Shown: positions 13,155-28,100 of the stretch, in pieces
Position numbering within the stretch: the first letter of the stretch is position 1
Layout of the letters: each line of letters starts with the position of its first letter
Assembly (NCBI GenBank): GCA_028829895.1
Contig: CM054177.1
Span: 74,693,163 to 74,757,162, forward strand
Source: Sinotaia quadrata
Taxonomy: Eukaryota > Mollusca > Gastropoda > Architaenioglossa > Viviparidae
Direction: 5' to 3'
Length of the DNA stretch: 64,000 nt
Notes under the pieces: generated by a model
Seen by the model: only the letters and a program-made list of their open reading frames with translations
Databases searched by the model: none
Told to the model about the DNA's origin: nothing
Position numbers and translations under genes: made by a program

Positions 13155-16100
13155 GTAATATTTGTTTGACAAGAGAACCTGACCTTGATTAGGGAAAGAC
13201 TGATTTGATTGAGTGTAGGGTGCGCTTCCGGCTTCCGCCGCTTTCGCGCTGGATGAGGGGGTTGTGGGGGAAAGGGAGGGGGTGTATGGAAAGACGATGA
13301 TGATGATGAGTGTATGGAAAGACCGCAGTCGACTGAGTTTTTATATTGAGGATCAGGCTTGGTAGTACTAGTAGGCTTCTTGTCCACTTTCAGCCCACCC
13401 ACCACCCACAACCACCCTCTCCGTAGGCATGGAGTGTTTGTTCTCGGGTTACACTTGACGTGTTTGTGCAGGAGGTGAGAGGGCAGTTGACTTCTTCTAT
13501 GGGCTTCTTTCCCCTTTCCCCGCCAACCCATCGCACTCTCGATCACATGCATAGCGATGTGTTTCAGACGACCGCATGGCCACTGTAGAAGTGATTCATT
13601 TGCTATTGTTGTTGTATATCTCAGATTTAAAAATGTTTTATAGTTATAAGAAGTGACATATTTATTCCAAATAGTTTGTTTAATTTTCTATTATAATTGA
13701 CAAGCGATTATTTATTCGTTATATTCCGTGAAAAAATATGCTAACAATGATTTTGTTTTATTATAAAAATCATGTAAAAATTGAAAATATTTGTGACATT
13801 TTGTTTTATTTTAAATATCGGCAAATGTTTATATTTCATAGTGCTGTTGATTTTTGTACTTTTTTCACTTAAAAAAAAAAAGAAATAGCGAGAGAGAAAA
13901 TTCATTGAAGATAAAACTTAGTGTTGTCGATACACCTGGAGTACGCGCCTGTCTGTACAAGACACTCATCCGAATGCTTAAGCAATATTTATTACATGAT
14001 CATCAAACTTATGTGATACTGAAGTATTTTAAGCAAATATGAAAATACAGTTTCTTAGAGCTGGGTATACATGCGGAGTTTGAATTTAAAGTAGATTACA
14101 AAAGTATGGAGGAGAGCAGTGAAAACTTATTACAGTAAGTCTTTTGCATGCTGGTATGCCCAGTTTTGACCCCATGGCAGAAAGATTTTGAAATGCTTCC
14201 TTCTCTTTACCTCTCGCACTCTTCCTAGCTGCCGTAAATTTAGAACTACGAGATCTTTGCTCAGTATACCAGTGACGTAAATTTTGATCTGTGGCAGGGA
14301 GCTTTTGCCGTTTCTCTTATTACTTTTGCCTGCAGAACAGGATGGTTCACGTACTTTAAAAAAAATATTTTATTTATGTATATACTTTTTATTGATCTTC
14401 CCCAACTTGGTTAAAAAGTATTGAGATCTTAAGCTGCTCTTGTCTTAGAGCTAAGGGACCTTCTAAATGCCAGTAAGTAAATTTTGATATGTGGCAGAGA
14501 GATTCTGAAACGTTTCTTTCTCTCTCATCCGGTCAAAAGCGTCATGAAAAATTTCCAAGATTACAAGAGCCATTAGCCCTGTCTACTGAATTCTACGTCT
14601 GCAGTCAAAGTTGTAAAATAAAATTCTGTTTCTTTGGATATGACCCATGCGGGAGGCAAGGAGGGTGGTATTGACGTGGCATTAAGGAAATGTCAATATC
14701 AATACACGCAACACTGCATTTCAGATTGGTTTATGGAATTTACCCACCACCACCACCCACACACACACACACACACACTTAGTCGATTTATTTTCATACA
14801 CTGCGGCAAAATAATTGTTCATGTTATTATTGTTTCTTTTTCTTACAATATGAGCTGCAGATTTAGCCCACAAGAAACCGAAGCGAGCTGCATTTCATTG
14901 TGTTTATGTTCTGTCAGAATGCTGCTATTTTGTTACTTCCCTTGAATTCCTCCAACGCCCCCACGTCATACCGCTATCATTGATAGAGAGAAGGGAGTTG
15001 GGGAGTAGGGATGCTTTACCTTTTCCCACCTTACCCCAAACGTTTATCGAGTGTCGTCTTCCGCGGTTTCTGTTAGCATCATTGGTGTGTTATTGAGCAG
15101 ACAGCGGTAAAGCCCGGCTATTGGTGAACAGCTTTCAGCAGTAGGCGTTAAGTAGTTATACGGGTGACAAGACATGATACAGTCTGCTCAGTAGGCGTTG
15201 AGTAGTTATACGGGTGACAAGACATGATACAGTCTGCTTACTGCGGTTACAAAAGGAACTCTGACGTCCTATCCAGGCATTCTAGTTGTACAGCTGTAAC
15301 CCTAATATAATATACTCGTTGTCTGGTAATCTATAAATAGACCTGTGATTTCATATTCACGAAGTTTAATATGACTGTGAAGAGATCCTAGTACACATCT
15401 AGCTGTCGTGCTGGAAAATGGCCACTTAAGAGGGACGATGTTACACACATTCACCAGTTCTAAGATTGTAAAGTTATCTCCCCCAAAATGAAGGGAAGTA
15501 ATTATATACAAGTTGTCTCTCTATACGACAGTAAATATATCCCTGAATGGGGTGTTACATAAACAGAGTTTAGTTATTGCACGCAACATGCACAGTTAAT
15601 TAAACAAAAATGATGAATACATTTCTTTGAAGTGCATTCTGCGTTCCGAAAGAAAATAAGTATAAAAAAACTGTACATCCACCGTCATTTTTGTGCTTGC
15701 ATATGTTATGTGTCTTAAATTTCTTCCGGTCCCTCTCTCCTCCCCCCCCCCTTTCCCTCTCCATCTCCCAACGCCTTTATCCTGTCACCACCTCCCCTTG
15801 TGAAAAAGTTAACTATCGCATTCCAGTAGAGAAAGCGTTAGTATAGAATTTCTTAACAGTCTTGCCTGGTTTCCTCTTGCCCCGTTTTCAGTGCAAGTAG
15901 TCTTGACAGTTGGGCCTTTTCATTCACAGTCGTTTGTGTGCCTAGTCATAGTTAAGATTTTTGTCCAACGAGAAAATCTATTGTGTGTGTGTGTGTATTC
16001 TAAATATAATGAAAATTATGTAATGTACTGGAATTTGAGAAGTTTCTGGCTTACTTGTTCCTATGGATGCTTTTATTCTACTGACGCCACGTGACATGGT

Positions 16101-19100
16101 GCATTGCGTGCTTCGTAAATGTGGTACGCGAACCTAAAATGTAATAGTGCGCGAAACACCGAATGGTACACGAGCTACAAATTGAATAGTACACAAAACT
16201 CACTAAAAGGTACACGAGCTACAAAATGAACAGTACACAAAACTCACACTGAATGGTACGCGAACCTAAAGTGTAATAGTGCGCGAAACACTGAATAGTA
16301 AGCGAACCACATTGAATGGTTTGCGAACCAGAAATGCAATAGTACATTAACTACAAATTGAATAATGTATAATACGTTAATACAGTAGTGAGATGCAAGA
16401 GTTCTCACAGTACAAACACATTTTGATGTTAAATAAAAGTGTGTGAAGATTATGGTGTGCGCTTTTTTTTTTTTGCCTTTTTTTGCCTTGTTAGATTTTA
16501 AAAAAATCTTTCTCTTAATTGTATAATGATTATACTTAGTCTGAATTGGGCAATATTTTCGCACTTTTAAAATGCAGTATTTCTCATATTTGTGTGTGTG
16601 TGTTAGTTTCTAAAACCCCTCCCCTAATTCATCTACCCACGCTCGTTTTATTGTCCAGCCTGATTTTCCTTTCTAAAAGCAAAATTTTAATAATCTTACC
16701 TTCATGAGAAACGAAAAAAAAAAGTCAGAAACTACAAACTACAAAGAGTAAATAGTTCACAGAAATTTAATCACAAACGCACGGTGAATTATGTCACTGA
16801 CCCAGGAGGGGACACTCACGGACAAAGCTAGTAGTGATTTATTTAAACAAAACTAAAAAGATCGGGGTAGACATCTTGCGGTCATTTTTATTTGCCTGTT
16901 CGCCAGTGTATTGAACGCTACTTGTATGGGTTAGCCGAGATCCTGAAGTCCTTTTATTTGCGTGCTGTCTTATCGAGCACACTAAGTATGGGTTAACCGA
17001 GAACTTTTGTTGCATGCTCGGCGGTGGAGCGACTGTTCTTGAAAGAGGTTTTTATTTTACACTGCTTGATGTCTTTAGTGAGGTCTGTTTTATGAGATAC
17101 GTTTTTTGTGGTTGTTTTTTTTTGATTTGACTTTATCAAATGTAGCTGGGGGAAGGAGGAAAAAAGGATTGCCCCCTTTTTGTTAAATAGTGTTGATAGT
17201 GTGTTTGTTGTAGGTAGCGTGTGAGGGCTTTGTGTGTGAATTTTCTTTGCATGTTTTATGGGGTGGGGTGGTACAGCAGAGTATCTGCTGCAAAAGGTAG
17301 TTGAAGAGTTGCGATTTCTTTCCTGAGTTCTTCTCTTTCTACGAAGAATTGTAAACAGGAGTTGGAGAAATGGTCTACTGTGAATCAATGTTGCAGTGGG
17401 GGCAGGTTTTAGGGTAGATTGGGATGGGTAAGGGGAGACCCTGTGAAGTTCCTTCCCCCCCCCCCATTTTTCAGGTGGTCCATTACCTGTGATTCACAGG
17501 AAGGAGGTGTTTGTGCTCGTTTGTAGTATATGCACGTTGGATATCGCATAATGATTTACACATCCATCCCACTCACTGCACAAATTCAATCTGCGTGGGG
17601 TGGGTGGAATAGTTTTGCTCTTCAGATTCAGGGAAATGTTCTGCTACATATTTTCCCTTACCAACCACCCCGAGGGAAACTCGATTGGAAAGTTCAAACT
17701 GTGACACAGGGCTCAAAAATTGCCGTCAATTTTCGATGAAGTATCGTTAATAACAAACCGGTTCCCGTGCGAGATATTGCTTAGAACCGCGATTTATTAA
17801 CGATAAAGTTATTTTTTATTCCAGGTTGTAAGTTGTAATTTCAAAGATTCTTGATATATATATATGCATACTGCGATCAGTAATGTAGAGCAGGCCGGGG
17901 GAATGAATGACGGAGGCAATGTCAAATAAAGCTTTTTTGTATGACTTGTCATCAGAATTATCCTCTGACTTCAGTTGGTAACACATAGCGTTTATTGCTA
18001 ATTTGTTTTACGTTTAATTGTAACGCATGACGTTTATTGACGTTCGTAAGGATTTATTTCATCACGCGGAAATGCGCTGCACAACATGAAATAGGGGAGG
18101 AAAAAAGAATGCACCAAATACTGTGGGTCACGTGCTGGAACACCAGAAATTTCTCTAGTCCCCATATAAAACTTTTGGGGACGATGGTGGTGGCAGTAGT
18201 GGGTATCACTAAAGAAAGTCAGCCTTCCTTGTCTCTTTTCAGCATCATCTTTCGTAGGTTATTTGGATTTTGTCTCAAGACTGAAATATAGTAGTGAACG
18301 AAATTGAAATGGTGGCTGTAGTGAATCAACAATGGACAACCATCAGTAGGGAAGCTAAATCGGTGTCCAAACTCCTCATAGATTCTACTACATTGGCTAG
18401 CTATTAGCTATTGTTCTGAAGGAAAAACTTTCTAAATGTAAAAAAGAACTATGAGCGGATCGTCAGTGTGCAAGTTGACGATAAAAGGACAGATCCATTT
18501 CCTTGTACGCCATTGAAAACTACTTCTGACGTAACAGACCCATAATTTATCAAGAGTAATAATGTTTGGAGTGTAAAGATCTTTGCTTAGCAACTTAGAA
18601 TATTGTAGAATGTAGAGGAACCTTTTCTCAGTGTGGCTTCTCATAAGCCAACACACACACACATTTATTTATAATAAAGTACAACTCTCTATATAGGAAT
18701 TTCAATTAGCAGCAAACATATTAAGAAGTGGAACAGTAAACTTTAGGGTAGGATTTAGGATTGGTTTCCTTTAGTTGCTGACTGTCGAACAGTATTGCGA
18801 GAAGAAATCCGAAATGCTTTTTATTTTTATTATAGTGTCATCATACTTCTCACCAAATCCAGGCTTTAAAAATGTAAGGGGAAAAATATTACTACAGTTC
18901 CTTGTATTGCAAATATGAGACATGAGTTCTGACTGACCTTCAAGGATTGAGCAAATTATTAAATAAACTCTCCCCATGTTCTGAATTTAGTAATAGAATT
19001 GTCAGCCTAATTCTTCTTCACAATACAAAATCATTCAAACAAAGCAATATGATTTGTATACATATCAGTTATGCTAACTATCGACTTTCATCAGGTTTGA

Positions 19101-22100
19101 CCCTCATTAAGCAAATTTTCAAGCAGGAAAGAAACCTAAGAATATTATAGTGTTCTTTCAGCAGAAGAAAAGCCACCTTGTTTGTTTTAAATCTCTGAAA
19201 GTACCAAGTTAAACAGCTGTTCTGCCATGAATTAATGGCAAGTAAAAAAAAAAATGGCTATTACTTAATTTACTGTCTACCGCAATCTTTGCAACCTGTC
19301 ATATCAATTTGCAATTTATTTCCCGCGTGACCAGGAGAAAACGGTTTGACGCTAGCTTGACAGCATCATGCACTTGTGACCCGCCATCATCTTATTGCTG
19401 TGAAACAGATTTCAGCTATTAACTTTCACATTTCAGCCAATGTCTGGATTTTCTAGGAGCACTCCTTAAGAAATGTTCCCCAAAGTCGAGTGAACCTGGA
19501 CCCTGTTCTAAATTCGCTGTTGTTTGAATGACTGAGTGTTCTGCAGTAACCTGGTCCTACTCGAAGGGTAACATCTTTTCATTTGACATTTAGGTATCAC
19601 TTTTCAAAATAGCAGCCGTTTTAAAGCAGCCCTTGAGGCTAATGATTTGAACAATTTTCGCCCAATCTGTAATAAGTTAGCCTCCAGTTCTGTACAGAGC
19701 TTCTCTTCAGTTAGTATCTCCATAATCTTTGCAGAGAGATTTTCAGTCAGTTTATTTTCCCTGTCAGTGTACGCAGACTCCCCCGTTGAAAATTTGTTAA
19801 TGGACTTCTCTTTGGATAGGGAAAGATTTCGATTCTCACAATTCTCGACTTATCGGACAGACGACAAACACTGTTACCCCTCATCTTTGATATGCTTTAA
19901 TACTTGAGTGACCTTGATTCCAATTATATCTGCAGAAAGAAATAACAATTGCGCCGGTAAATGGTAAACATTCTCTCTCGGGCAGTTGTGGGATATTATG
20001 CAGTACCAGTATTGTGCAGTACCAGTCATGCACCACTAGCACTGTGCAGTATTAGTTTTATGTATCTCCAATAATATAAATTGCCATTCTGTGTCCTATC
20101 AGTTATATGCTGATAATACTCAGCTATACAAATCTAATTGCTCAAACAAAATCGTTTCTGCTACCCAAACGGCAGAGCCTATGATGCTCTGTCTTAGATG
20201 GTGGAAGACAAGTTACCAGTGAATGGCGATGAACTGAAGTCCAGCTTGTTGCTTCTAGAAGCGTTTTTCAGTCCTGATCTCTGCCAGAATCAGTGAGCAT
20301 CGGTGACACAGCCATTAAATTTAGACTTAGAATTTTAAATCTAGATATTATATTTAACAGCTCTCTCCAATTCTTCCCCCGCCCCCCCCCCCCCACACAC
20401 ACACACAAAACAAAAACTTCAGCACTTGCAGAACAGCATACCGACAGCTGAGACACCATTGTAAGTCCGTTTCCTTAAAGGTAATGCTACTTTACCTTTA
20501 TAAATCTCTTCTTTCTGCTCTACATTTATTGTGTCTTCGTGTTTTCTTTGAAGGAAGTTTTGAAGGTTGGAAACACTGCAAGTAAGGAACAAGGAGTATT
20601 ATTCTTAGTGCTTCAAGAAGTGATCCTTGCCTAGTCTACTCGACCTTCGCTGGCCAGTTGATGAAATGAATACATCACAGGGTTCTCTACTCACTGCTAT
20701 ACCTCACTGCCTAGTTCCAGCTTTGCATAACCTGTTTGATCTCACACGTTGACGGTTGTACACTTTTCCTGCGTTCTTCTTCGTACATGAATTTTTATCA
20801 TTCCATTCGTATGGTTAACGTTCCTTTTCATTATTCTAGTCCATGTACCTGGAATGTGCTGTCGTTTGATCTCAGATGCAAAGATTCCACAGTTATTATC
20901 AAGTGCCTTCAAGGCATTATTTTCGTCAGTAGGAGTAGGTGACTCTTTTATGTGATTCTCATTGGGGACGCCATTTTCGTCAGTAGGAATGTTTCTATTA
21001 TGAGGTTATCTTTCAGGGCATTATTTTCGTCAGTAGGAATATGTCTCTATGATGTGATTCTCTTATAGAATCATCGGTTAATGTCTTTTTTCGATGTTGT
21101 TATTTGTAATTACTTTTAATTTTCATGTGGATTCATATTATTTTCGTATGTGTCTTGGGCAGTTGCTGTATATAGTTTTGGCGTGCATTTTAATGGTTTT
21201 ATAAGAGCAAATACTTTGTGAAGTCACTATTCCAATGCTGTTTATTTAAATTATAATTAGCACTCATTTGTTCATCCGTTGAACTATGTAACCATTTAAG
21301 TGGCACATTAAGGTTTTTAAGTTTTATCATTACTGTTTAGCAAGCATGTATTTTCTCACTGGCTTGAATTATTTCTATAAAAAGTAGTTAAACATTTAAT
21401 ATGCCCTTTACCATAGATTCACACACGCGCGCCGTGGTATGTACATCAGTTATATTGGCGGTTTGACTTGTGTGATTTCGCAGAAATGTCGACGTGTATT
21501 ATTAATAGGTCGCGTACCCCCATTCTTTCTCGCCTGTGACACTCATCTGAACTGGTCTTTTTTTTTCTCTCTCAAACATCTCCCGTTGGTACGCGTGGAG
21601 CGCGGAAATGTATGTGTGTGTAGTTTTGCCCCTCCTCCGTCCCCGCCCCCATTGGGCCAAGACCCTTCCCACCAGGGTCTATTGGCCTTGATGCTGAGCA
21701 CGCGTTAGAGATAGTTCTTCTAGTTTTTCTTCTAAAAAAAAAAAAAAGTACAGAATAGCAGAAAGTTCCTCTGAACTTGGCGACCAAACTTCCCGCTGTA
21801 CTTTTTTTTCCTTCGCGAGAAAGTGAGAATTAGCATTTTCAATCTCATCTGTTAGTGGCTTTAGCTAGCAGGCTTTTGCTGGCAATGACAAAATGGAGTT
21901 TCTGAGAGGCAAAAAGTGCTTTTGTACGATGGCATAAAGTGGTTAACACCTATCTGTAGCACATTATTTGTGTCCCTATGGAGACGAACCACCGTTCGAA
22001 CTTTACTAGAGAAAAAACCTTGATGTTTCTGGGCGTTCGTGTCGTAAACCCCACTTACAGGACCTCTTTCTCTTGTACGCGCGTAACTTTGGTGACAAAC

Positions 22101-25100
22101 ACTGGCTGTCACTATTGCTGCCTTGTGCTAAGCCGTCCTGAGAAAGCAGGGTATTTTCTGCTCGGTGGTTTTTTTTTTAACTTTTTCTAATTTTAAAGAG
22201 TGAAAAATGTTTGTCCTTTTAAGTTTCTGTATCCTAGCCTACATATAGCCACACTACTCAGTGCAATACATTAGAATTACTTTTTAAAGATTTTTAAAAC
22301 TATTAAATTTATAGACAATAGGAGTTTTGCAATTGCATCGCAAAGGCATAAAATTAAAGTCTACAGTTTTGTTTTATTCTAGACGCAAGTTAGGAAATGG
22401 AATAGTGTTGTTTTGTACTCGTCATTTGTTATGTGAAATGATGACAAGTTATGTTTGAGGCGGTGGACCCCTGGGAATTGTGCTATCGTAGTAGTTATCT
22501 AGAATAAGAAACACCCACACACACATTTACTTTCTGTCTCCACCATCCATCCACCCATTTTGTGACGTTAACTGCATGAGACCAAAATAGTTCAAACAAT
22601 CTGCATTTGTTGACCCGGTCCAGCTTCTTTCTCAATCTCCTTTCCCACTCCTTAACATTTCGCCCTACATTGAACTATAGTGAAGTAGGATTTATGTTCA
22701 TCCTATAATTGTGATTGTAAAAGCCATTCTTTCTTTCTTTTATAAACCCAGTAATTCTTAGAACGGTTCGAAACATGACAGAATATTACAGATCTTAGAA
22801 ACGAATCTTAACTCCGCCCGGCTAACGGATGTGACGCGACGTTGAAATGACGTAGAAAATATGTCATGGTCATGCTAATTTGGAAGGTTGAAATAGGCAG
22901 ACCTTTAAAAAATATATAATTAAGATTAAGATTTTTACTGTCATTAGAAGTAATAAACACCTGCATACTAATGGTTGCACATTTCCCCCCTCCATACACA
23001 CTTTCTTCTTGCACCATGCTGCCTTAGGTTGACCAGCTTGAGCGCAGCTTCCAGAAATGTGCAGATTTGTAATTGTTTCCTCCAAATTACTCAACAATGA
23101 TAACTGCTATGATGTTTTTTTTTTTTTTTAAGTTAGTGACTTTTCAGTTTATAGGATTTTGACCTTGTTCATTATATCCCACCGTTTTAAAAGAGAAGTG
23201 ATTTTTTTCTAACTGTAACCCTTTCAAGCAGTGTTACATAATGGTTTATCAAACAACCGAAAAAGTGCAATGCTTAGGCCTATACCAGCATTGAAAAAAA
23301 TGCTGCTTTCTATGCTGAACAAAATCTAGCGTCTTCACTAAATAGTGTTTCTTATACCACCCCCACCCCACCCCTTCTCGACGTACTAAACATCATCTAA
23401 GATTACATGATTGTCCACATTCTTTGCAGATATTTATGAAATATACAAGACAGATTCTATGCTTAGATTATTGCTGTCGAATGTATGCTTTGACTTTGTA
23501 AGTGCAGCTTATAAATATACAAAGTGAGATTCATAAGAGCAAAGGGTAGATTGTTTTCTTTATATGTCGATAGCGTCACACATCAAAAGACCCACAGAAG
23601 ATGTTGTATCTTTCATAGAGCAAATATGCATTCTCGTTAGGATGTTTCGAAGCGAAACAGGTAACATTTTGTTTGTTTATAGCATCATTCTACACACGAG
23701 ATTATTACATCGCGTTTTCCATTAGTTGTTTGACATATATTTTGACGTTTATTTTGGGCGCAAAAAGCAACGGGTGCAGAATTTATGTTTATTAATGGAA
23801 GATGTATAGTGGAGTGTGGCTTTATGAGGGAGGTGTAGGGGGAATTGCCAATTAGAGTAGGTTTGCATTGAATTTTGTGGGTACATGATTTTTTTTCTCT
23901 GTAAAGCAACCGGACGCTGCGCGACCTATGTGGCACACGGAAAACAATTTATTGTCCCATCCAAAAGATTGACCGCAAGTGCACCCCCTTCAGTTAGGTT
24001 AAGGATCGTGAGTTGTTTGGGATTTTTTTTATTATCTTAGGCGGGGATCGAACCCAAGCTACCAGTATTTCTTCGCTCCCCAACAAAAAAAGAGAAAAAT
24101 AAGAGAAAGTGAAGAAGAAAAATAATGTGGCCTGCGTCAAAGTCAGTGTCTAGTCGAAATCAGTATCTGTCAGCAGTTATCGCTGATTGAGTATGATTAA
24201 CTCCCTTTCTGTGCTTGTGCAGAATGCTTTATAGGACGTCGGCACGATTACGCGGCGGGTTGAGTAAGGGTTAAACCGTTAAAGTACTGTTTGCCATACT
24301 TGGCGCGCAACTAAGCCTATATTTGGACGAGAATATATTCAAATAATGGCTCTTTCCCAACCACGTCACGTCTTTGTCTGTTATTCTGGATACATATTTG
24401 CCCCTGCCTGTTGTACGATGAAGTTGAAGGTCGGAATAGTTCAGAAATCAACCGTGGATGCTTTCGGATTTTTTTGGTTAAGCAGATTGGAATGGGAGCT
24501 TATAAGTGGTCGCTTGAAATACGTCATGAGCTTACTTTCGCTGAAATAAAAAGTCTTTAAGAAAAGAACGCGAAAGTAATCTCCTATTTGACTGGGCACT
24601 TGGTTGCTTACATGTCCAAATGGTATCACATCTGTTAACTTCACAAAGACCAGCATCAGTTCACGAATTCATTTCCAAAATACGAGTTCCTGAAGACCCA
24701 CCGCGACCACCAACGGAAATTCCGTAACCCCTTGCACTCGGCTTGCAGCTTTAGTTTTACATGACGTATTTCTTGCACGCTATTTTTATGCATTTTATTA
24801 TTTTTTTAAATCCCAATTTAAACTCACTATATTTAGAAAAAAAATCGTTTATGTAACTTTATTTCTTTTATAATTACGATTTCACTAAGCATTTTTTCAG
24901 CTTTCTTTCTTTCCCCACCTCCCTTTCTTTTCGTCCATGAGGTATAAGAGGTGCAAAAGATTAAGCGCCCGGCGCTTGACAGAGGTCCTGTCTTGAGAGG
25001 TGGGGAGGGGGGGGGGCAGCGCCCCTTTAAACTGACTATACCAATAAGTGTTAGAAATAAAGAACATTCATTAAAAAGAAAACATTCCTTCACTCTCTAT

Positions 25101-28100
25101 TTTAACCTCCCCTCCGTCGTAAAACATCACAAAATATACACAAATTTCTTGCCAGTAAAAATAAATATGGTAAAAATTGCATAGCCAAGGCAAATATGCA
25201 CACATTTTCCGTCAGTAAAAATAAATATGGTAAAAATTGCATAGCCAAGGCAATTTCCGAAGTGGAACACGCCATGCCTCCTGCATGTTTACAGCAGACA
25301 ATGGTTACGCTCCTCAATCAAAACAAACACGCGCACGCACAATCCGTAACTTAATGTTTTTTTATTCCCATGTATTTTCAGTTTCCGGATTCGTCATTTT
25401 GTCTTGTAATGAAAGGTCAATGTATATTTCTTCTCTCACATCTTGGTCGGCAATTCGTGAAATAAAATACTTCTCATGTTACTGTTATGAGTACTGCTTG
25501 TTAAACGAGACTTTTCTTCTTTCGTGCGCTAATCGTCTTTGCCTTTGCACTTTGAGAATAATCAAGCGACATTAGTGTAGTATTTCTGTGCCTTTATTAT
25601 GTAACTATAGATGTCCAGCGTGCGTACGTACGAGTCAGTGGATATTTGATTCACTGTGTGTGTGTGTGTGGCTGTTGTGCATGTGGAGAGGTATGTTTTT
25701 GTGTAGATGAAGTTTTGCGTTTTTGCCAGACTGAGTACAATTTTTCAAATATGTCGAGTACGTGTTCGGGACTTAGGGTATCTGTATGTATGTGTGTGTG
25801 ATGTCGCGTGCATGTATATGTGAAATTGTAATGACGTGTGTACGCTTGGAGAGGCAAAGGCGCTGGCCGTGATCAACGAGCGCTATGCCTAGCAGTCCAC
25901 TCGCCTAACTGGCTGGTTCTTTTAACGTGGTTCTGTTTCTTGTAAGATGGCCACAAATTCCAGTCCACTCGCCTAACTGGCTGGTTCTTTTAACGTGGTT
26001 CTGTTTCTTGTAAGATGGCCACAAATTCCAGTCCACTCGCCTAACTGGCTGGTTCTTTTAACGTGGTTCTGTTTCTTGTAAGATGGCCACAAATTCCAGT
26101 CCACTCGCCTGGCTGGCTGAGCCAGATTTACGTTGTGAGCCAAGACGTAAATCGCAGTCCGCACGTCTGCTTGCATTTACCCGGTATCTGTTCGCTGCCA
26201 CATGCTGTGAGCGTTCCCTGCCCGCTATATCATGATAAAATTGTCTGGTATTTGTTATAGCGTTCGTCAATGTTGTACTTGTTTGTTTGTGTTGTATTCT
26301 GATACCTTAGTCACCGGTTTAGTGTGTCTGCAAGTGTCGCGCACTAACCAGCACGATTCAGGAGTGGGTGGTGGGGTGGTAGAGGTAAAAAAAAAAAAGA
26401 ACACCCCACATTTTGTGGTTATGCACCTTACACGTGTTGCACGAATAGTTATTTTAACAGAGCTGTTATTATTGTTGTTTCTAGTTAGATTCTTGGCCGG
26501 ATGTGATGGCTTTGCATTCGCTTCCAGCATGGATTGATTTCGCTGACGATTTGGATTCCTTCTTTGGACGTGTCGCTTGTTATCTGCCCCTGTACTTCAG
26601 TGTAGATTGTTCGTGGCAGTGACGGGCTAAGCTCCCCTCGCTAGGTGGAAAGGGACATTCTTCAGATAGTTTTACCCAAGCTAGGAAGGCATCGAGGGTT
26701 AGGATGGAGATCTGCAAACTTTAAGATATTCGTTGTGATGCCAGATCTTTGCCAGAATTTTATCAAGTCTGATATCAGAGCTGTACCATTATAGGGTGGA
26801 TACTGAATACTGAAAGTGCCAAGTAGCGTTACCAGTTTGTTGTTTCTGCTACACAAGTATTGGCTATGGCAGGAGGGATTTTATTAGTGGTGCAAATAAA
26901 AACTAGTGCAGCAGTATTTTTACTTGAAAAAAATAGCTAGAATAAAGGGCTATATTGACTACGAAAACAGTTCCTCAGTTGAACAAGTAATGACTAGTCT
27001 AGCAGTTTCTGGATTGTACAGGAAATAGTTAAAAAGTCGGGGTTTAGTTGAAAAAGTAATAACTAAGATAATTTGGTTTTGTTTTCAGACTGCCATGCAC
27101 TGGCTGGAGAAAATGTTTGCACAAGTATTGACTACGAGATAAGCGTTTTAGTTACAGAAGTAATGAATAGGGGAGAAACGTCATGTTTGTACAAGTATTG
27201 ACTTAGAGAGTAGTGTTTTAGTTACACAAGTAATGAATAGGGGAGAAACGTCATGTTTGTACAAGTATTGACTTAGAGAGTAGTGTTTTAGTTACACAAG
27301 TAATGAATAGGGGAGAAACGTCACGTTTGTACAAGTATTGACTACGAGAGCAGCGTTTTAGTTACACAAACAATTGCTAAGGGAGAGACGTCATGTTTGT
27401 ACAAGTATTGACTACGAGAGCAGCGTTTTAGTTACACAAACAATTGCTAAGGGAGAAACGTCATATTTGTTTAAGTATTGACCACGAGAGCAGTATTGTA
27501 GCTGCACCAATGATGGTTGGGGGTGGGATACTTTTGGTTGAGAAATACCCAAGACAACAGTTTTTTTTGTTGTTGTTGCACAACTAACGGCTATGGAAAA
27601 TGGCCCAGTTTTGGCAAAGATGAGGACTTGACAGTAGTCGTTGACATACACAAGCAAAAAGCCCTAATAATAATACAGTATTGTCAAGAATAACTAGGAA
27701 CTCGCCAGCCTGCAGCCAAACAACATCTATGAAAAGCTCTTGAATAAGCAGAGTTACGACCAACAAAAGTGACAGTAAACGTAATAGACATCATTATTAA
27801 TGTAACTAGGTAAGCACAAATCTGTATAAGTAATTGACAGGAAAATTGTCTGCATAGAACAGTGATGAAAAGGAAAGTAATGGTCACCATTGAGCAATAA
27901 TAAATCTACACCATTATTGAGAGAACAGGTATGTCTCCGATGCAGGATAATAGTACTAGTGCACAAAGTAATAACTAGAAAATGCACTAATGTGCACTGG
28001 TAGTGATAGGAAAAGCGCTAGTGTGTACAATTGTGAGTTCTAAATATCAGTATTAGTGTACTAGTATACCCTGGTAATGATAGGAAAAGCGCTAGTATGT

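Noticed and set aside
13013..13552. 179-codon minus-strand frame
   Set aside because: The middle is a (GT)n tract read as Thr-His; the flanks show no domain or splice context.
24042..24056. Pol III B-box-like word on the minus strand, possible tRNA or SINE
   Set aside because: No A box at the right distance and no cloverleaf could be drawn.
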